DNA of 64,000 bases from Paenibacillus polysaccharolyticus (GCF_900102085.1 NZ_FMVM01000002.1:372001-436000), one strand, 5' to 3'. Counted from the first letter of the stretch, positions 26,134-35,872 are shown. The notes: generated from the letters alone by a model not told the origin. Made by a program: numbers and translations.

Positions 26134-26839
26134 GAAACACGTATTAAGTGATTTAAATTTTCAGTTCGAGAAGGGAAAAATCTATGGCCTGCTTGGACGA
26201 AATGGTGCTGGAAAAACCACATTATTCAATTGTCTGGGTGGCGAGATTCAGACGGATAGCGGCACAATGGAACTTATTAACGAATCAACATCGCGTCACT
26301 TGGAAATCGATGATGTAGGCTACGTTTATTCTCTACCCATGTTACCTGAATTTCTGACGGGATATGAGTTTGTACGATTTTTTATAGATGTTAACGTTGA
26401 TGTAATCGAAGGGCGAGGAAATGACATCGATGGCTTATTCGACATGATGCACATGACATTAGAAGACCGCCACAAACTCATTAAACAGTATTCGCACGGA
26501 ATGAAAAATAAAGTTCAAATGATGTTGTTCTTACTGATGAAACCCGCAGTGATTCTCCTGGACGAACCTTTGACTTCCTTTGACGTCATCGTGGCGAGCG
26601 AGATGAAACAACTGCTGCGTGATATAAAAAAGGATCATATCCTCATTTTCTCAACCCATATCTTACAACTGGCAACGGATCTGTGTGACGAATTAGTTAT
26701 ACTAAATCATGGGAGTTTGACTCGGATTTCACCTGACATTCTCACTCAACCCGACTTTGAAGCACAAATAATTGAGTTATTGCGACATGAAGGCGAAGAG
26801 GGTAGCCAGAAGGAGAATTCCGATGCAGGGAATCTTTAA
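26093..26839 (+). CDS. ABC transporter ATP-binding protein
   Basis: A 248-aa ATPase with Walker A GRNGAGKTT (about residue 36), a signature-like YSHGMKNK, Walker B VILLDEP and the H-loop FSTHIL. It pairs with the membrane protein that follows and starts just before its stop. GAGGAG lies before ATG 26093. The layout (single ATPase plus a roughly 12-helix permease) fits EcsAB-like or drug/peptide exporters of Bacillales. The substrate is unknown. There is no evidence that it serves the upstream biosynthetic operon, although it lies only 3 kb away. Confidence 0.88.
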   Translation: MKLVLQNVRKTFGEKHVLSDLNFQFEKGKIYGLLGRNGAGKTTLFNCLGGEIQTDSGTMELINESTSRHLEIDDVGYVYSLPMLPEFLTGYEFVRFFIDVNVDVIEGRGNDIDGLFDMMHMTLEDRHKLIKQYSHGMKNKVQMMLFLLMKPAVILLDEPLTSFDVIVASEMKQLLRDIKKDHILIFSTHILQLATDLCDELVILNHGSLTRISPDILTQPDFEAQIIELLRHEGEEGSQKENSDAGNL

Positions 26840-28457
26840 TACGGTTTCTCTCATGTGGCAGTTGCAGGTGATCACGCTAGTCAACCGTTTAATATATTTA
26901 CTACAAAGGTTACCGGTCGTAGGCATTTTAATTCGTGATCAAACGTATACTGCTTTCCGGGCGAAACGCACATTAGGTGCAATCGCAGTTATTTTGATGT
27001 TCGGTGCGGGTTTAATAGAGAGCTTACTCTACTTCTTGGGAATGCTCGTACTGCCTATCCTTATATGGACGGAAGGTCATTTTACAGAGCAATTTACGCT
27101 TGTTCTTCATATGTATTTTTGCATTAGTGGCGTGATGGGTGCAATAACGAGTGCAAAAGTGCTGGAAACAAATAAGATGAAGTATACTGCAATCAAGCTT
27201 ATGCGAATAGCACCAAGTCGATATATGCGAGCTATACTGTTTCACAGGTATACCACATTTTTCTTGTATCAAGGGATAGCCTTTACACTGGTCTCCTTAT
27301 TTTTCAATTTTTCGATCAGCCATGTATTGCTGGTCGTCTTAATCATGACTTGTTGGAGAGTCTTATGCGAATTTTTACATTTGGCAATATTTCAGCAGAA
27401 AGGCATTGTTCTCATACAGAAAACGTGGGCTACGAGTTTAACAATGTTAATCGCACTTGCTCTCGCTTACCTTCCTTTAACCCAATGGAGCATTCCTTTA
27501 TTTGGGGCTGCAATATTGGATCAACGATGGTTTGTGACCATCATCGTGTTGTCAGGGACTGTCGCTGGGTATGCTTTGCTCAAATATACGGATTATGCCG
27601 CTGTAGTGCGAGCAGTAACAACCTATGCTGATCCTTTGTTAAACAAAGAAATCATGATCGCTGATCTTCAACAACGAATGATCCAGTCGAAGGGGAGCGG
27701 TCCTAGCCAGCCTTCATCCACTAACCTCGATGTCATTGAGCAGAGCGTCCAGAGCACCGTAAACAAAAAGGGATACGAGCAGATGCATGAATTATTTGTT
27801 AAGAGGCACTCTAATCTCCTCCGCGCACCGTTCCACAGACGTTTAATCGCTATTGTGATCATTGGTTTATTATTATCTTGCTTGGCATTCATTTTTAAAG
27901 ATCATATTTCGCTGTATGAGGCTGAAAGATTTACGCCTTTACTCATTCTAGCCATGCTAAGTCTGACGGTAGGTAGTCAAATCTGCAAAATGTTATTCTA
28001 TCATTGCGATATACCACTTATGCGTTATGCATTTTACCGTAAGGATGCGAAACAGCATTCCCTTTTGAGGTTTAAATATATATTAAGCACCAATTTAAAA
28101 TTAGGCTTGTGTTTTGCGGCTGTCATAAGTGTGTCTGTACTCATATTAAGTGAGGGACGGAATATAGATTCACTTCTTGCTATCTGGATTTTAATCATTA
28201 CGCTGGCTGTTTTTTTCTCAGTACATCATCTATTGTTGTATTATGTGCTCCAGCCTTACACAGCCGAGTTGGATACGAATCATCCTCTTTTTACAATCGT
28301 GAACAGTCTGATCTCATTAGGTATTGTTGTCGCGATCATTCTAGGTCCTGCACTCTGGTTGTTAACTGCTACCATAATCGTGTTGACTGTAGGTTATCTA
28401 TTCAGTGCTGTACCTCTTGTCAGCAAATATGCTCATCACCATTTTAGAGTCAAATGA
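26823..28457 (+). CDS. ABC transporter membrane protein
   Basis: A 544-aa integral membrane protein with about 11-12 hydrophobic segments arranged in two halves separated by a hydrophilic stretch (residues about 265-335). AAGGAG places the start at ATG 26823 within the end of the ATPase gene. The paired order and coupling show that it is the permease of the same transporter. No protease or nucleotide-binding domain is fused to it. The family is not recognised beyond a general ABC-2/EcsB-like topology. Confidence 0.8.
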   Translation: MQGIFNTVSLMWQLQVITLVNRLIYLLQRLPVVGILIRDQTYTAFRAKRTLGAIAVILMFGAGLIESLLYFLGMLVLPILIWTEGHFTEQFTLVLHMYFCISGVMGAITSAKVLETNKMKYTAIKLMRIAPSRYMRAILFHRYTTFFLYQGIAFTLVSLFFNFSISHVLLVVLIMTCWRVLCEFLHLAIFQQKGIVLIQKTWATSLTMLIALALAYLPLTQWSIPLFGAAILDQRWFVTIIVLSGTVAGYALLKYTDYAAVVRAVTTYADPLLNKEIMIADLQQRMIQSKGSGPSQPSSTNLDVIEQSVQSTVNKKGYEQMHELFVKRHSNLLRAPFHRRLIAIVIIGLLLSCLAFIFKDHISLYEAERFTPLLILAMLSLTVGSQICKMLFYHCDIPLMRYAFYRKDAKQHSLLRFKYILSTNLKLGLCFAAVISVSVLILSEGRNIDSLLAIWILIITLAVFFSVHHLLLYYVLQPYTAELDTNHPLFTIVNSLISLGIVVAIILGPALWLLTATIIVLTVGYLFSAVPLVSKYAHHHFRVK

Positions 28458-28483
28458 GAGTGAACATATTAAACGTTTAACAT

Positions 28484-28517
28484 TAATCCTCCCTTTTAAA
28501 AAGAAGGGGGGATTTTG
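28484..28517 (+). terminator. Terminator after the ABC genes
   Basis: ATCCTCCC / GGGGGGAT stem with one G-U pair and TTTTG tail, 25 bases after the permease stop. Confidence 0.75.
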
Positions 28518-28548
28518 TTATTCATCTGGCATGCAAATGAGGAAGAGA

Positions 28549-29370
28549 TCAATGTGATACCTGAACAAATATCCTTATTTTATAGTCGTCTGGATTCTTT
28601 TCTGTCCAATAGGTGTGCAGTTCCAATGCATATACATCTCCGCTTATATACATTCCTTTACGTGCAATGAAATTTTTAATGATAGAATACGTTTGTGGCA
28701 TGCTATCGTATGATCCTTTGTGATCTATAACTGCATATAAACCTGCAGGTTTGATCAACATCTTTTCTTCAGGAATGGAGGTCTTTATTTGGTTTGCTAT
28801 GTATTCAGGATAATAGCCCCCGGATTCAAATCGGTCTTTACTTATAATCGTCCAAATCGCAAATTCATGATCGATATAGTGTGTTTCACAAAAGTCTCGA
28901 TGTTCGGTTAATTTTTTGGCAAACTCCTTATCACCATCACCTGCATCCAGTTGGGTCGTTATAAAATATTCCTCTAGGCATTCAAGAATCATTGGTGCGT
29001 TTCGTAACTCTACTGTTGCTTTCTCTGTCATCTTGATGGCACTTGTCAAAATATTTTGCATCTGAGTAATTCTACGTTGTTCTCTTTCCAACTCCACCTG
29101 TTTTTCTTTTAACATATTGATTAATAGAGGCGTATTTTGCTTCTGGAGAAACACCTTGATTTCCTCTAGTGAACTCCCGGCTTTTTTGAGCACCATAATC
29201 AAATCAAGTACAAGACATTGTTGAACGGAATAATAACGGTAGCCTTTAGAATTGACAAATTCAGGTTTTAACAGTCCAATATCATCATAATGAAAAAGGG
29301 TATGTTTAGTCACTCCGCAAGTTTTAGCTAGTTCACTGGTTGTGAAATATTCGTTTGATATATTCGACAT
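28549..29370 (-). CDS. MerR-family regulator with GyrI/BmrR-like effector domain
   Basis: A 273-aa regulator. The N-terminal winged helix reads TTSELAKTCGVTKHTLFHYDDIGLLKPE and is followed by a coiled coil (residues about 75-115) and a GyrI-like effector domain (about 125-270) with AGLYAVIDHKGSYDSM. The start ATG at 29370 follows GGAGGAT by 6-7 bases; ATG 29385 lacks a site. It is divergent from the DHA2 pump, and the shared region carries a MerR-type promoter. It is likely a BmrR-style drug sensor that activates the pump. Confidence 0.9.
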   Translation of the reverse strand: MSNISNEYFTTSELAKTCGVTKHTLFHYDDIGLLKPEFVNSKGYRYYSVQQCLVLDLIMVLKKAGSSLEEIKVFLQKQNTPLLINMLKEKQVELEREQRRITQMQNILTSAIKMTEKATVELRNAPMILECLEEYFITTQLDAGDGDKEFAKKLTEHRDFCETHYIDHEFAIWTIISKDRFESGGYYPEYIANQIKTSIPEEKMLIKPAGLYAVIDHKGSYDSMPQTYSIIKNFIARKGMYISGDVYALELHTYWTEKNPDDYKIRIFVQVSH

Positions 29371-29424
29371 TTTTCTATCCTCCATGCCTCTATAGCTATG
29401 TATTAAATTCGCTGAAATTGTTTG

Positions 29425-29455
29425 TTGACTATAGGGTTACCCTATACATTATAGT
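29425..29455 (+). promoter_or_regulatory. MerR-type promoter with 19-bp spacer and palindrome
   Basis: The -35 TTGACT (29425-29430) and -10 TATAGT (29450-29455) are separated by 19 bp. The over-long spacer contains the perfect dyad TATAGGGT-T-ACCCTATA (29430-29446). This is the hallmark of promoters that MerR regulators activate by DNA untwisting. It reads toward the DHA2 transporter. Confidence 0.9.
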
Positions 29456-29502
29456 TCAATATGTTAAAAGTTTAAAATAATTCGTACGGAGGAAGATTAC
29501 TT

Positions 29503-31011
29503 ATGTCAACATTCAAACGCTGGATGATTTTAATCATTGTATCCAGTGCACTCTTACTCATCGTCATGGATATGACCATTCTTTACACGGCTATGCCAAC
29601 GTTAACACATGAATTAGGTGCGACTGCTTCACAAAAATTATGGATATTAAATGGTTACTCCCTTGTTATGGCGGGTTTGCTTCCCGCAATGGGGACATTA
29701 GGAGACCGCCTGGGTTATAAACGGGTTTTCTTAATCGGTTTGATTATATTTTCAATCGCCTCACTTACTGCGGCTTTTGCTCCCAACCCCTATGTTTTGA
29801 TCGCGGCAAGGGTACTTCTTGCTGTTGGAGCATCGATTATGATGCCTGCTACCATGGCAATCGTCAGAGTTACTTTTACAGATCCGCGTGAGTTAGGCTT
29901 GGCTATTGGCATTTGGGGTGCTGTTGCCTCAGGAGGTGCAGGACTTGGACCCATTGTAGGTGGACTTCTTCTCGAGTATTTCTCATGGGGATCTGTATTC
30001 TTAATTAATTTACCCATCGCAATTCTAGCATTTGTACTAACCATATTGCTTGTTCCTAAACATGAAGGGAATAGAAGTAAAAAATTTGACTTCACCAGTT
30101 CAATCCAAATTATGATTGCCTTGGTGACTCTAATTTATGCGATCAAGGAGTTTACTCGCCGCGAAGGTTCGGTAACTTTTGCAGTAATCGGAGCTGCTGT
30201 CGGCATTGTGGCACTTGTTATCTTTATACGTCGTCAAAACAGAAGTTCTGACCCACTTATTGACCTTTCATTATTTAAGATACCTCTGTTTACCACAGGA
30301 TTTATTACGGCATTGGTAGGTTTATTTGCTATGACGGGAATCCAATATATTGTGACGCAACGGCTTCAATTAATAGAAGGTTTCAGCCCACTACTAGCCG
30401 GAGTATATACGTTAACGATCCCTTTTGCATCTGTCATTGCAGCCCCAGTGACCGGAATGCTCTTGAATCGCTTCAATGTTATTTATATCAAGAGTGCTGT
30501 TCTATTCCTTACAGCAGCCGGATTGGGAATCTATCTTGTACAATTGGATTCGGGCATTGCTGGGCAGGTATTAGGACTAGCCATTTTTGGAGTAGGCTTA
30601 GGTGGCGGGATGACGGTAGCTTCTCATTCTATAATGAGCAGTGCTCCGTATGAAAAGGCAGGTATGGCTGCATCGATGGAAAGTGTGGGATATGAAGTTG
30701 GTGGAGCTACAGGAATAGCCATAATCGGCAGTCTATCAGGTCTTGTGTACACATTAACCATGAAAATCCCAACAGGATTGACTGTTCCAGTAAATGTGAA
30801 AGATAGTTTGGATGAAGCTTTAATCGTAGCAGAAGGGCTGCCTGGAACAGCCTCGGAAACATTGAAACAGGCCGCGCGATTTGCGTTTGATCAGTCCTTT
30901 TCCGCTGTTATTGTAGCCATTATTGTGTTACTGGTAGTTGCTTCATTAAGCATGTTATGGATTGGATCACGATCAATAAAAAAAGTAGAAGAACCGCGGC
31001 ACTTGGGATAA
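29503..31011 (+). CDS. DHA2-family MFS multidrug efflux pump
   Basis: A 502-aa protein with about 14 predicted membrane helices. It has the DHA2 features: VMDMTILYTAMPTL in helix 1, GTLGDRLGYKRVF as motif A, and GLGPIVGGLL as the antiporter motif C. It resembles QacA/SmvA/LfrA pumps that expel cationic drugs using proton motive force. GGAGGAAG lies upstream of ATG 29503. Expression is probably induced through the divergent MerR protein. Confidence 0.9.
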   Translation: MSTFKRWMILIIVSSALLLIVMDMTILYTAMPTLTHELGATASQKLWILNGYSLVMAGLLPAMGTLGDRLGYKRVFLIGLIIFSIASLTAAFAPNPYVLIAARVLLAVGASIMMPATMAIVRVTFTDPRELGLAIGIWGAVASGGAGLGPIVGGLLLEYFSWGSVFLINLPIAILAFVLTILLVPKHEGNRSKKFDFTSSIQIMIALVTLIYAIKEFTRREGSVTFAVIGAAVGIVALVIFIRRQNRSSDPLIDLSLFKIPLFTTGFITALVGLFAMTGIQYIVTQRLQLIEGFSPLLAGVYTLTIPFASVIAAPVTGMLLNRFNVIYIKSAVLFLTAAGLGIYLVQLDSGIAGQVLGLAIFGVGLGGGMTVASHSIMSSAPYEKAGMAASMESVGYEVGGATGIAIIGSLSGLVYTLTMKIPTGLTVPVNVKDSLDEALIVAEGLPGTASETLKQAARFAFDQSFSAVIVAIIVLLVVASLSMLWIGSRSIKKVEEPRHLG

Positions 31012-31016
31012 GGTGC

Positions 31017-31027
31017 GGGGGGGGGGG
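31017..31027 (+). repeat. 11-base G homopolymer
   Basis: A run of 11 G begins 5 bases after the stop of the DHA2 pump. It is a mutable tract but lies outside any coding frame, so phase variation of a protein is not supported. Confidence 0.9.
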
Positions 31028-31118
31028 AACATATTCTGAATGCTGTTCAGAAACGTAATATGTAAGTAAAAACCTGTGCGAGCAGGTTTAAGGCGGGGAG
31101 CGTTCTTCCACTCCCATT

Positions 31119-31150
31119 GAAGTCGCTTTAATAGCGGCTTCTTTGTTTTG
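31119..31150 (+). terminator. Terminator after the DHA2 pump
   Basis: GAAGTCGCT / AGCGGCTTC stem followed by TTTGTTTTG. It is nearly the same as the hairpin at 63050-63078. A smaller AAACCTG/CAGGTTT hairpin lies at about 31070-31090. Confidence 0.75.
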
Positions 31151-31255
31151 ATCAGGATAAGCTGACTTCGTTTTATAAATAGTATAATTAATAGGACTCA
31201 CTGTTGATCAAAAACATGAGACAGGAATTGTGATAACCATCTGGAGGCGATAAAA

Positions 31256-31819
31256 GTGCTGGAATTAGAGTTTACGACGATAGAGACCTGGGATGATGCT
31301 TTGTGGGCGCGGATGGAGCGGATCTATCGAGAGGCTTTTCCATATGGCGCCAAGACAAAAGTGATTCTGCGCAGTATGCTGGATCGGGGGATTGGTTATT
31401 TACACATGGGGGTTCATCAGGGGGATGTAGTTGCTATGGCGGTTACTGGGCTAGTGGGAAAGGGTGAAGATTCTCTCCTGATCATCGACTATCTCGCGGT
31501 TGAACAGAAGTTGCGTGGGTCGGGTATAGGGACATGGATGCTGAAACAGCTTAGAGATTGGGGAATAAGGGAACATGGGATCAATGGCATGATTATCGAG
31601 GCGGAGTCCGGGACAACGGAGGCTCATCTGGAACGTGTTCAGTTTTGGCAACGGAACGGATTTGTCCTGACCTCCTATGTTCATCAATATAGCATGGTGC
31701 CAGAACCGTATCAGGCAATGATGTTGCCACTGGGTAGAAGCAAGCATGTGCCTGATGATGGTAAAGCACTATTTCGTTATATCAATGCTTTTCATAGGGT
31801 TGCTTATCGGAAGAGCTAG
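31256..31819 (+). CDS. GNAT-family N-acetyltransferase
   Basis: A 187-aa protein. The acetyl-CoA loop is VEQKLRGSGIGTWML (near residue 82), preceded by the IDYLAV strand, with FWQRNGF as the C-terminal motif. GGAGGCGA precedes the GTG start. Its 3' end overlaps the convergent AraC gene by 38 bases, so the two genes share their terminal DNA. Substrate unknown. Confidence 0.85.
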   Translation: MLELEFTTIETWDDALWARMERIYREAFPYGAKTKVILRSMLDRGIGYLHMGVHQGDVVAMAVTGLVGKGEDSLLIIDYLAVEQKLRGSGIGTWMLKQLRDWGIREHGINGMIIEAESGTTEAHLERVQFWQRNGFVLTSYVHQYSMVPEPYQAMMLPLGRSKHVPDDGKALFRYINAFHRVAYRKS

Positions 31820-32717
31820 ACGCAGTCAAGGTTATACGATTCTCACTGCGATATTTAGAGGGAGACTGGTTATAATATTTTTTAAACGAATGACTGAATC
31901 GTTCCGGTGTTGAAAAGCCTGCCGCGATCGCTACCTCCCGAATCGGCAAATCGGTCGTCAGCAGAAGCTGTGCTGTAGCCTCCATACGCGCTTGCCATTT
32001 TTTGTCCTGAAATGACATTCCGTATTGCTTCCGCACGGTCCGTTCTGTCTGCCTTGTACTTAATCCAATTTTGTCCGCAAGCTGTTTCAGTGTTATGGAT
32101 TGATAATCATATAAGAAACTGTTTTCAATGGTCACAAGCCTGCTATCGTTGAGTGTTTTAACTGGTGCATTTAGCACATTAGGACCTTGGTGATAGTGTC
32201 TGATTGTTCGAGCTACAATTATCTCAAGTATGTTCGATGTCATTTGATGAAAACCTATATGTTTGAGTGACACCTCCCGAGCAAGCATCTCAAATAAAGT
32301 CATCATGTTTTCCTGATCGGGACCGATCCAGAAAGGCGTATCCAGTAGCCACCTAGAGAGAAGCCCTTTTCTCGGAAGATCTCTTGTGTTTTGTTTCAGT
32401 TGAAGTGGTCCCGTAATAATCTCGAAGAAAATACAATACTCAGCCATGGGGTCTGTTTGATCTGGAATTTGCTCATGCTCGACCTCAGGGCCAGTCATAA
32501 ACAACGTGCCGGGCGTTAAGGAATAATGCTGGCCGTCGGCAATAAGAAGCCCTTTACCGCTCGGAATATAATGAAGCTCATAGCTTCCATGACTGTGGCT
32601 GTGTTTGGGCATCGTTTGATGAAAATAACCGAATTTTACATAAAGTACGTTAAGGACAAGGTCATCGAGTTTTAACTTGATATCCATATCATCAATATCT
32701 ATCGGGGGTAGATTCAT
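31782..32717 (-). CDS. AraC-family regulator of the adjacent GH95 gene (predicted)
   Basis: A 311-aa regulator. The N-terminal cupin reads MPKHSHSHGSYELHYIPSG and the C-terminal double helix-turn-helix includes LADKIGLSTRQTERTVRKQYG and IREVAIAAGFSTPERFSHSFKKY. AGAGGAGA precedes the start. It is divergent from the GH95-like gene, as is common for sugar-sensing AraC proteins in Paenibacillus. Control of that gene is inferred. Confidence 0.88.
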   Translation of the reverse strand: MNLPPIDIDDMDIKLKLDDLVLNVLYVKFGYFHQTMPKHSHSHGSYELHYIPSGKGLLIADGQHYSLTPGTLFMTGPEVEHEQIPDQTDPMAEYCIFFEIITGPLQLKQNTRDLPRKGLLSRWLLDTPFWIGPDQENMMTLFEMLAREVSLKHIGFHQMTSNILEIIVARTIRHYHQGPNVLNAPVKTLNDSRLVTIENSFLYDYQSITLKQLADKIGLSTRQTERTVRKQYGMSFQDKKWQARMEATAQLLLTTDLPIREVAIAAGFSTPERFSHSFKKYYNQSPSKYRSENRITLTASSSSDKQPYEKH

Positions 32718-32770
32718 GGTCTATTCTCCTCTGTCATAATGCGACATCATGAACGGAACTTGGTCGGCTC

Positions 32771-32784
32771 TTGTGATAACACAA
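32771..32784. promoter_or_regulatory. Small dyad in the AraC/GH95 intergenic region
   Basis: TTGTG-ATAA-CACAA, with TATAAT at 32801-32806 just downstream. It may be an operator for either gene; weak evidence. Confidence 0.3.
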
Positions 32785-32847
32785 CTCCATTGCTCATCTC
32801 TATAATTATATCTATGAATCCAAGATTGGGAAACGGGGGAGAAGAAG

Positions 32848-35562
32848 TTGGGAAAAACGAAAACGCGAACTAATCTGTACGATAGAGGCAATTACGCTCT
32901 GCATTATACCGAAATACCCGCTTTAAATCCGGGTCATGCCTGGAGAGATGGCATGGTGAGTGGTAATGGAAGAAACGGCTATATCACGTCAGGTTCACCG
33001 TATTCCGACAGCTTTATTTTTCAACATATGTGGTTCAATTTCCCTTCCGCTGACCCCAGAGAGATACCACCAGAATTGACTAGTCAATTGCAGGAAGCCA
33101 GACAAAATGTATTTGAACAGAATGACCAATGGAAAATCAAACACAACAATGGTAAGACCCGTGTAAGAACATTCTATTACAGTTACCATCCAGGTCATCA
33201 GCTTCGCTTGAACATGGTGAACAGAGGACAAGTTGCAGATTATGAACGTTGGACGAACTATGAAACGGCTGAAACGGGCGTAAAATATCGTGACAACGAT
33301 GGCCTGTGGGTACGAACTTCGTTTACATCCAGAATTGATGACGTGTCCATCACGAAGCTGGAGCATTCGAATCTTGGCAAAAAAATAAATATGGTGTTGC
33401 AGCTTGATGATATTTCACATATGGACGGAGCGCATAATGGGATGTCCGAAGTTCATGCACTTCGATACAAAAAACTGGTGGATCCCGAAGCCCGTTATCT
33501 TGCTCAAGTGGCCCACTATCCATCTTATGCAGGCAGTGAGTTGTGCCATGGAGGATATGCAGGTGTCACTCAAGTTATTGTAGTTAATGGTACGAAGGAA
33601 CGTATTGTGCTGGAAGATACCCACGAGGAGATGAATGTAGGACTTGAACGGAACCCTGCAATTCAGATTAAAGAAGCCGATGCCGTATTTCTGATCACAA
33701 CTTCGGGACGAACTCATGAGATGGGCAGTATAGAGAACTTTGCCGACTGCTCAAGCTACTTCCTTGTAGATGAGTTGTTACAGCACACCCAGTCGGTCGT
33801 GGAGAAGTATAGTCATGCGCAATGTGCATTTGATTATGAACAGGCACTTTCATTACATGCAGCATGGCATTCCCGTGAATTTAACGCTGTACGTTTTGCT
33901 CTCGGTGGTGATGAGGAACACAAAGATGTGGATAATCTGAAACTCATCGAACTGCAACGGGCATCCCCAAACCGAATTAATCATGCTTTTATGGAACAGG
34001 TCTATAACCAGGGGCGGTATGCTATGATCTGTTGCAGCGGAAGCAGTGCACCTCGCTTATACGGAATGTGGACAGGCGAGTGGAATCCGGGATGGAGAGG
34101 CATTTACACACTTGATGCGAACGTGAACCTGCAGGTCGCAGCCATGAATACGGGGAGTCTGACACAAGCTCAGCTTGGGTACATCTCATTTTTTCTCAGA
34201 AATGCCCCGGATTTCGAAGCTAATGCCCGTATGGCCTATGGCATGCATGATGCGATTCAGGTAAGTGTTAACTCGGACGGAGATCGTGCTATGCATGTCG
34301 AATATGATAACGACTATCCTTTTGAATATTGGAATGCCGGCGCGAGCTGGTGTTTACTTCCTATTTTTGAATACTGGCAATGTTTCGGCAATCGGGATAT
34401 TCCCATAGTAGAGGACATGAACATTGATCGTCTGCAACCGCTGTTATCTGTCAATGATAACGGCTTATCTGATGAGGCATTTGTAAGTTTGAAAGAACGC
34501 GGTACGCTGAATCTGCTTCAAGATATTTTGCTACCGCTGCTCACCAAACAGGCTAACTTCTGGGAGCAAATCTGTACACCTGAGTATTTCACAGATGTTG
34601 CGGGACAATCACGTTATGAACCAGGCAAACAATCATTACTTGCCGGAGAGCGTTATATGATTATTCCTACGTACTCTCCTGAAAATCACCCAATCGGTTA
34701 TAACAGCACCATCACCGCTAACGCTACGATGGATATTTCTGCAGCACGGGATGGATTAAACATGGTTATTCAGGCGGAGATGGCTTTAAAGCGCCCCGGA
34801 TATGACAAAGCGGTAGGCAAGTGGAACAAGTTGCTGGAACAGTTACCAGCATATCGTTACGATGAAGATGGTGCGCTCTGCGAATGGGCCATGGCCGAGT
34901 ATATTGAAAACAACAATCACCGGCATTTGAGTCATTTATATGCTGCCTGGCCTGCGTATGAAACCCACAGTGATGCTGACCTCGCATCGGCTTCTGCTGT
35001 AGCTCTGGCAAACAGAGACCAGTTTAACACAACGGATGCCACAGCAGGACATGGCTGGATGCATAAAGCACTCGTACATGCACGCTTGAAAAATGCAGAT
35101 GGTGTCCTTCATTCACTTCTGCCGATGATGATCGAAGGGGGTTATTATGATTCTTTAATGACTGATCATGATACCAACCGTAGAAATCATTGTTATTGTA
35201 CGGACACAGCTTTTGGTGTAGTTGCTACGGTACAGGAAGCACTGCTCTATTCCAACACGGGAGAGATTGAAGTGTTGCCTGCACTTTCTTCAGACTGGAT
35301 ATCGGGTCACATCGAAGGGCTAATGGCAAGAACACAAGTGAGAGTAAGCCGTTTGTCATGGGATCAATCCGTGGGGATAACAAGCGTAGTTTTGTCCTCA
35401 CTTATTCAAGATAACACCATTCGACTAAGTTTGGGTTTGCCATGGACAACCGCGCTGGTCGATGGAGTAGAGGTACAAGTTCACATGCATGGCAAGCAGA
35501 AATATGTGAACTTAACACTGCAAGAAAATCAGGAGACTTCAATCGTTTTTAGTACGGCATAG
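32848..35562 (+). CDS. GH95-like glycoside hydrolase (alpha-L-fucosidase/galactosidase family)
   Basis: A 904-aa protein with no signal peptide, so probably cytoplasmic. The catalytic region has GRYAMICCSGSSAPRLYGMW followed by NVNLQ (matching the catalytic Asn pair of GH95 AfcA), LCEWAMAEY (matching the catalytic Glu motif LQEW), HRHLSHLYAAWP, GWMHKALVHARL, and CTDTAFG (matching the Asp in FQiDGNFG). The likely reaction is hydrolysis of fucosyl or galactosyl residues from imported oligosaccharides. TTG 32848 follows GGGGGAG. It is divergent from an AraC gene. The exact sugar is not determinable. Confidence 0.8.
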   Translation: MGKTKTRTNLYDRGNYALHYTEIPALNPGHAWRDGMVSGNGRNGYITSGSPYSDSFIFQHMWFNFPSADPREIPPELTSQLQEARQNVFEQNDQWKIKHNNGKTRVRTFYYSYHPGHQLRLNMVNRGQVADYERWTNYETAETGVKYRDNDGLWVRTSFTSRIDDVSITKLEHSNLGKKINMVLQLDDISHMDGAHNGMSEVHALRYKKLVDPEARYLAQVAHYPSYAGSELCHGGYAGVTQVIVVNGTKERIVLEDTHEEMNVGLERNPAIQIKEADAVFLITTSGRTHEMGSIENFADCSSYFLVDELLQHTQSVVEKYSHAQCAFDYEQALSLHAAWHSREFNAVRFALGGDEEHKDVDNLKLIELQRASPNRINHAFMEQVYNQGRYAMICCSGSSAPRLYGMWTGEWNPGWRGIYTLDANVNLQVAAMNTGSLTQAQLGYISFFLRNAPDFEANARMAYGMHDAIQVSVNSDGDRAMHVEYDNDYPFEYWNAGASWCLLPIFEYWQCFGNRDIPIVEDMNIDRLQPLLSVNDNGLSDEAFVSLKERGTLNLLQDILLPLLTKQANFWEQICTPEYFTDVAGQSRYEPGKQSLLAGERYMIIPTYSPENHPIGYNSTITANATMDISAARDGLNMVIQAEMALKRPGYDKAVGKWNKLLEQLPAYRYDEDGALCEWAMAEYIENNNHRHLSHLYAAWPAYETHSDADLASASAVALANRDQFNTTDATAGHGWMHKALVHARLKNADGVLHSLLPMMIEGGYYDSLMTDHDTNRRNHCYCTDTAFGVVATVQEALLYSNTGEIEVLPALSSDWISGHIEGLMARTQVRVSRLSWDQSVGITSVVLSSLIQDNTIRLSLGLPWTTALVDGVEVQVHMHGKQKYVNLTLQENQETSIVFSTA

Positions 35563-35609
35563 ATATAGATTCAGTAGAAACTGACTTTCTTTGAGCATCG
35601 TAAAATCCT

Positions 35610-35637
35610 TTTACAAATATTATCAGTAGGTTATAAT
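35610..35637 (+). promoter_or_regulatory. Sigma-A-type promoter of the small exported peptide
   Basis: TTTACA (35610-35615) and TATAAT (35632-35637) with a 16-bp spacer, 70 bases upstream of the small ORF. Confidence 0.6.
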
Positions 35638-35707
35638 ACAATCACTAGATGAAATTACCCAAAAATAAAGTGAAATATTGTTATTCTTCAGTGAAGGAGG
35701 TATTGTT

Positions 35708-35872
35708 ATGGTCAAGAAAAAACTTTCCACTGCCGTGAGTGCAACTTTAATCATTTCTATGTTAGCTGCTGGTGTAATCGTTGCGATCCAAGGTAAAACA
35801 ACGGAGTTAGAGGTGGCTAAAACAGCAGGGGATAAAAAGGTTGAAGTTATCAAAGGAATTGAAAACAACTGA
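35708..35872 (+). CDS. Small 54-aa exported or membrane-anchored peptide
   Basis: Starts MVKKKLSTAVSATLIISM after a strong AAGGAGGT site. A basic N-terminus and a hydrophobic core of about 20 residues form a signal or anchor sequence, followed by a charged tail ending in VEVIKGIENN. It has its own promoter and a strong terminator, so it is a monocistronic unit. The size and layout recall Phr-type signal precursors, but no Rap gene lies next to it. Function unknown. Confidence 0.6.
   Translation: MVKKKLSTAVSATLIISMLAAGVIVAIQGKTTELEVAKTAGDKKVEVIKGIENN

Noticed and set aside
31017..31027. Phase-variable G tract controlling the efflux pump
   Set aside because: The run lies after the stop codon, so length changes would not alter the protein.
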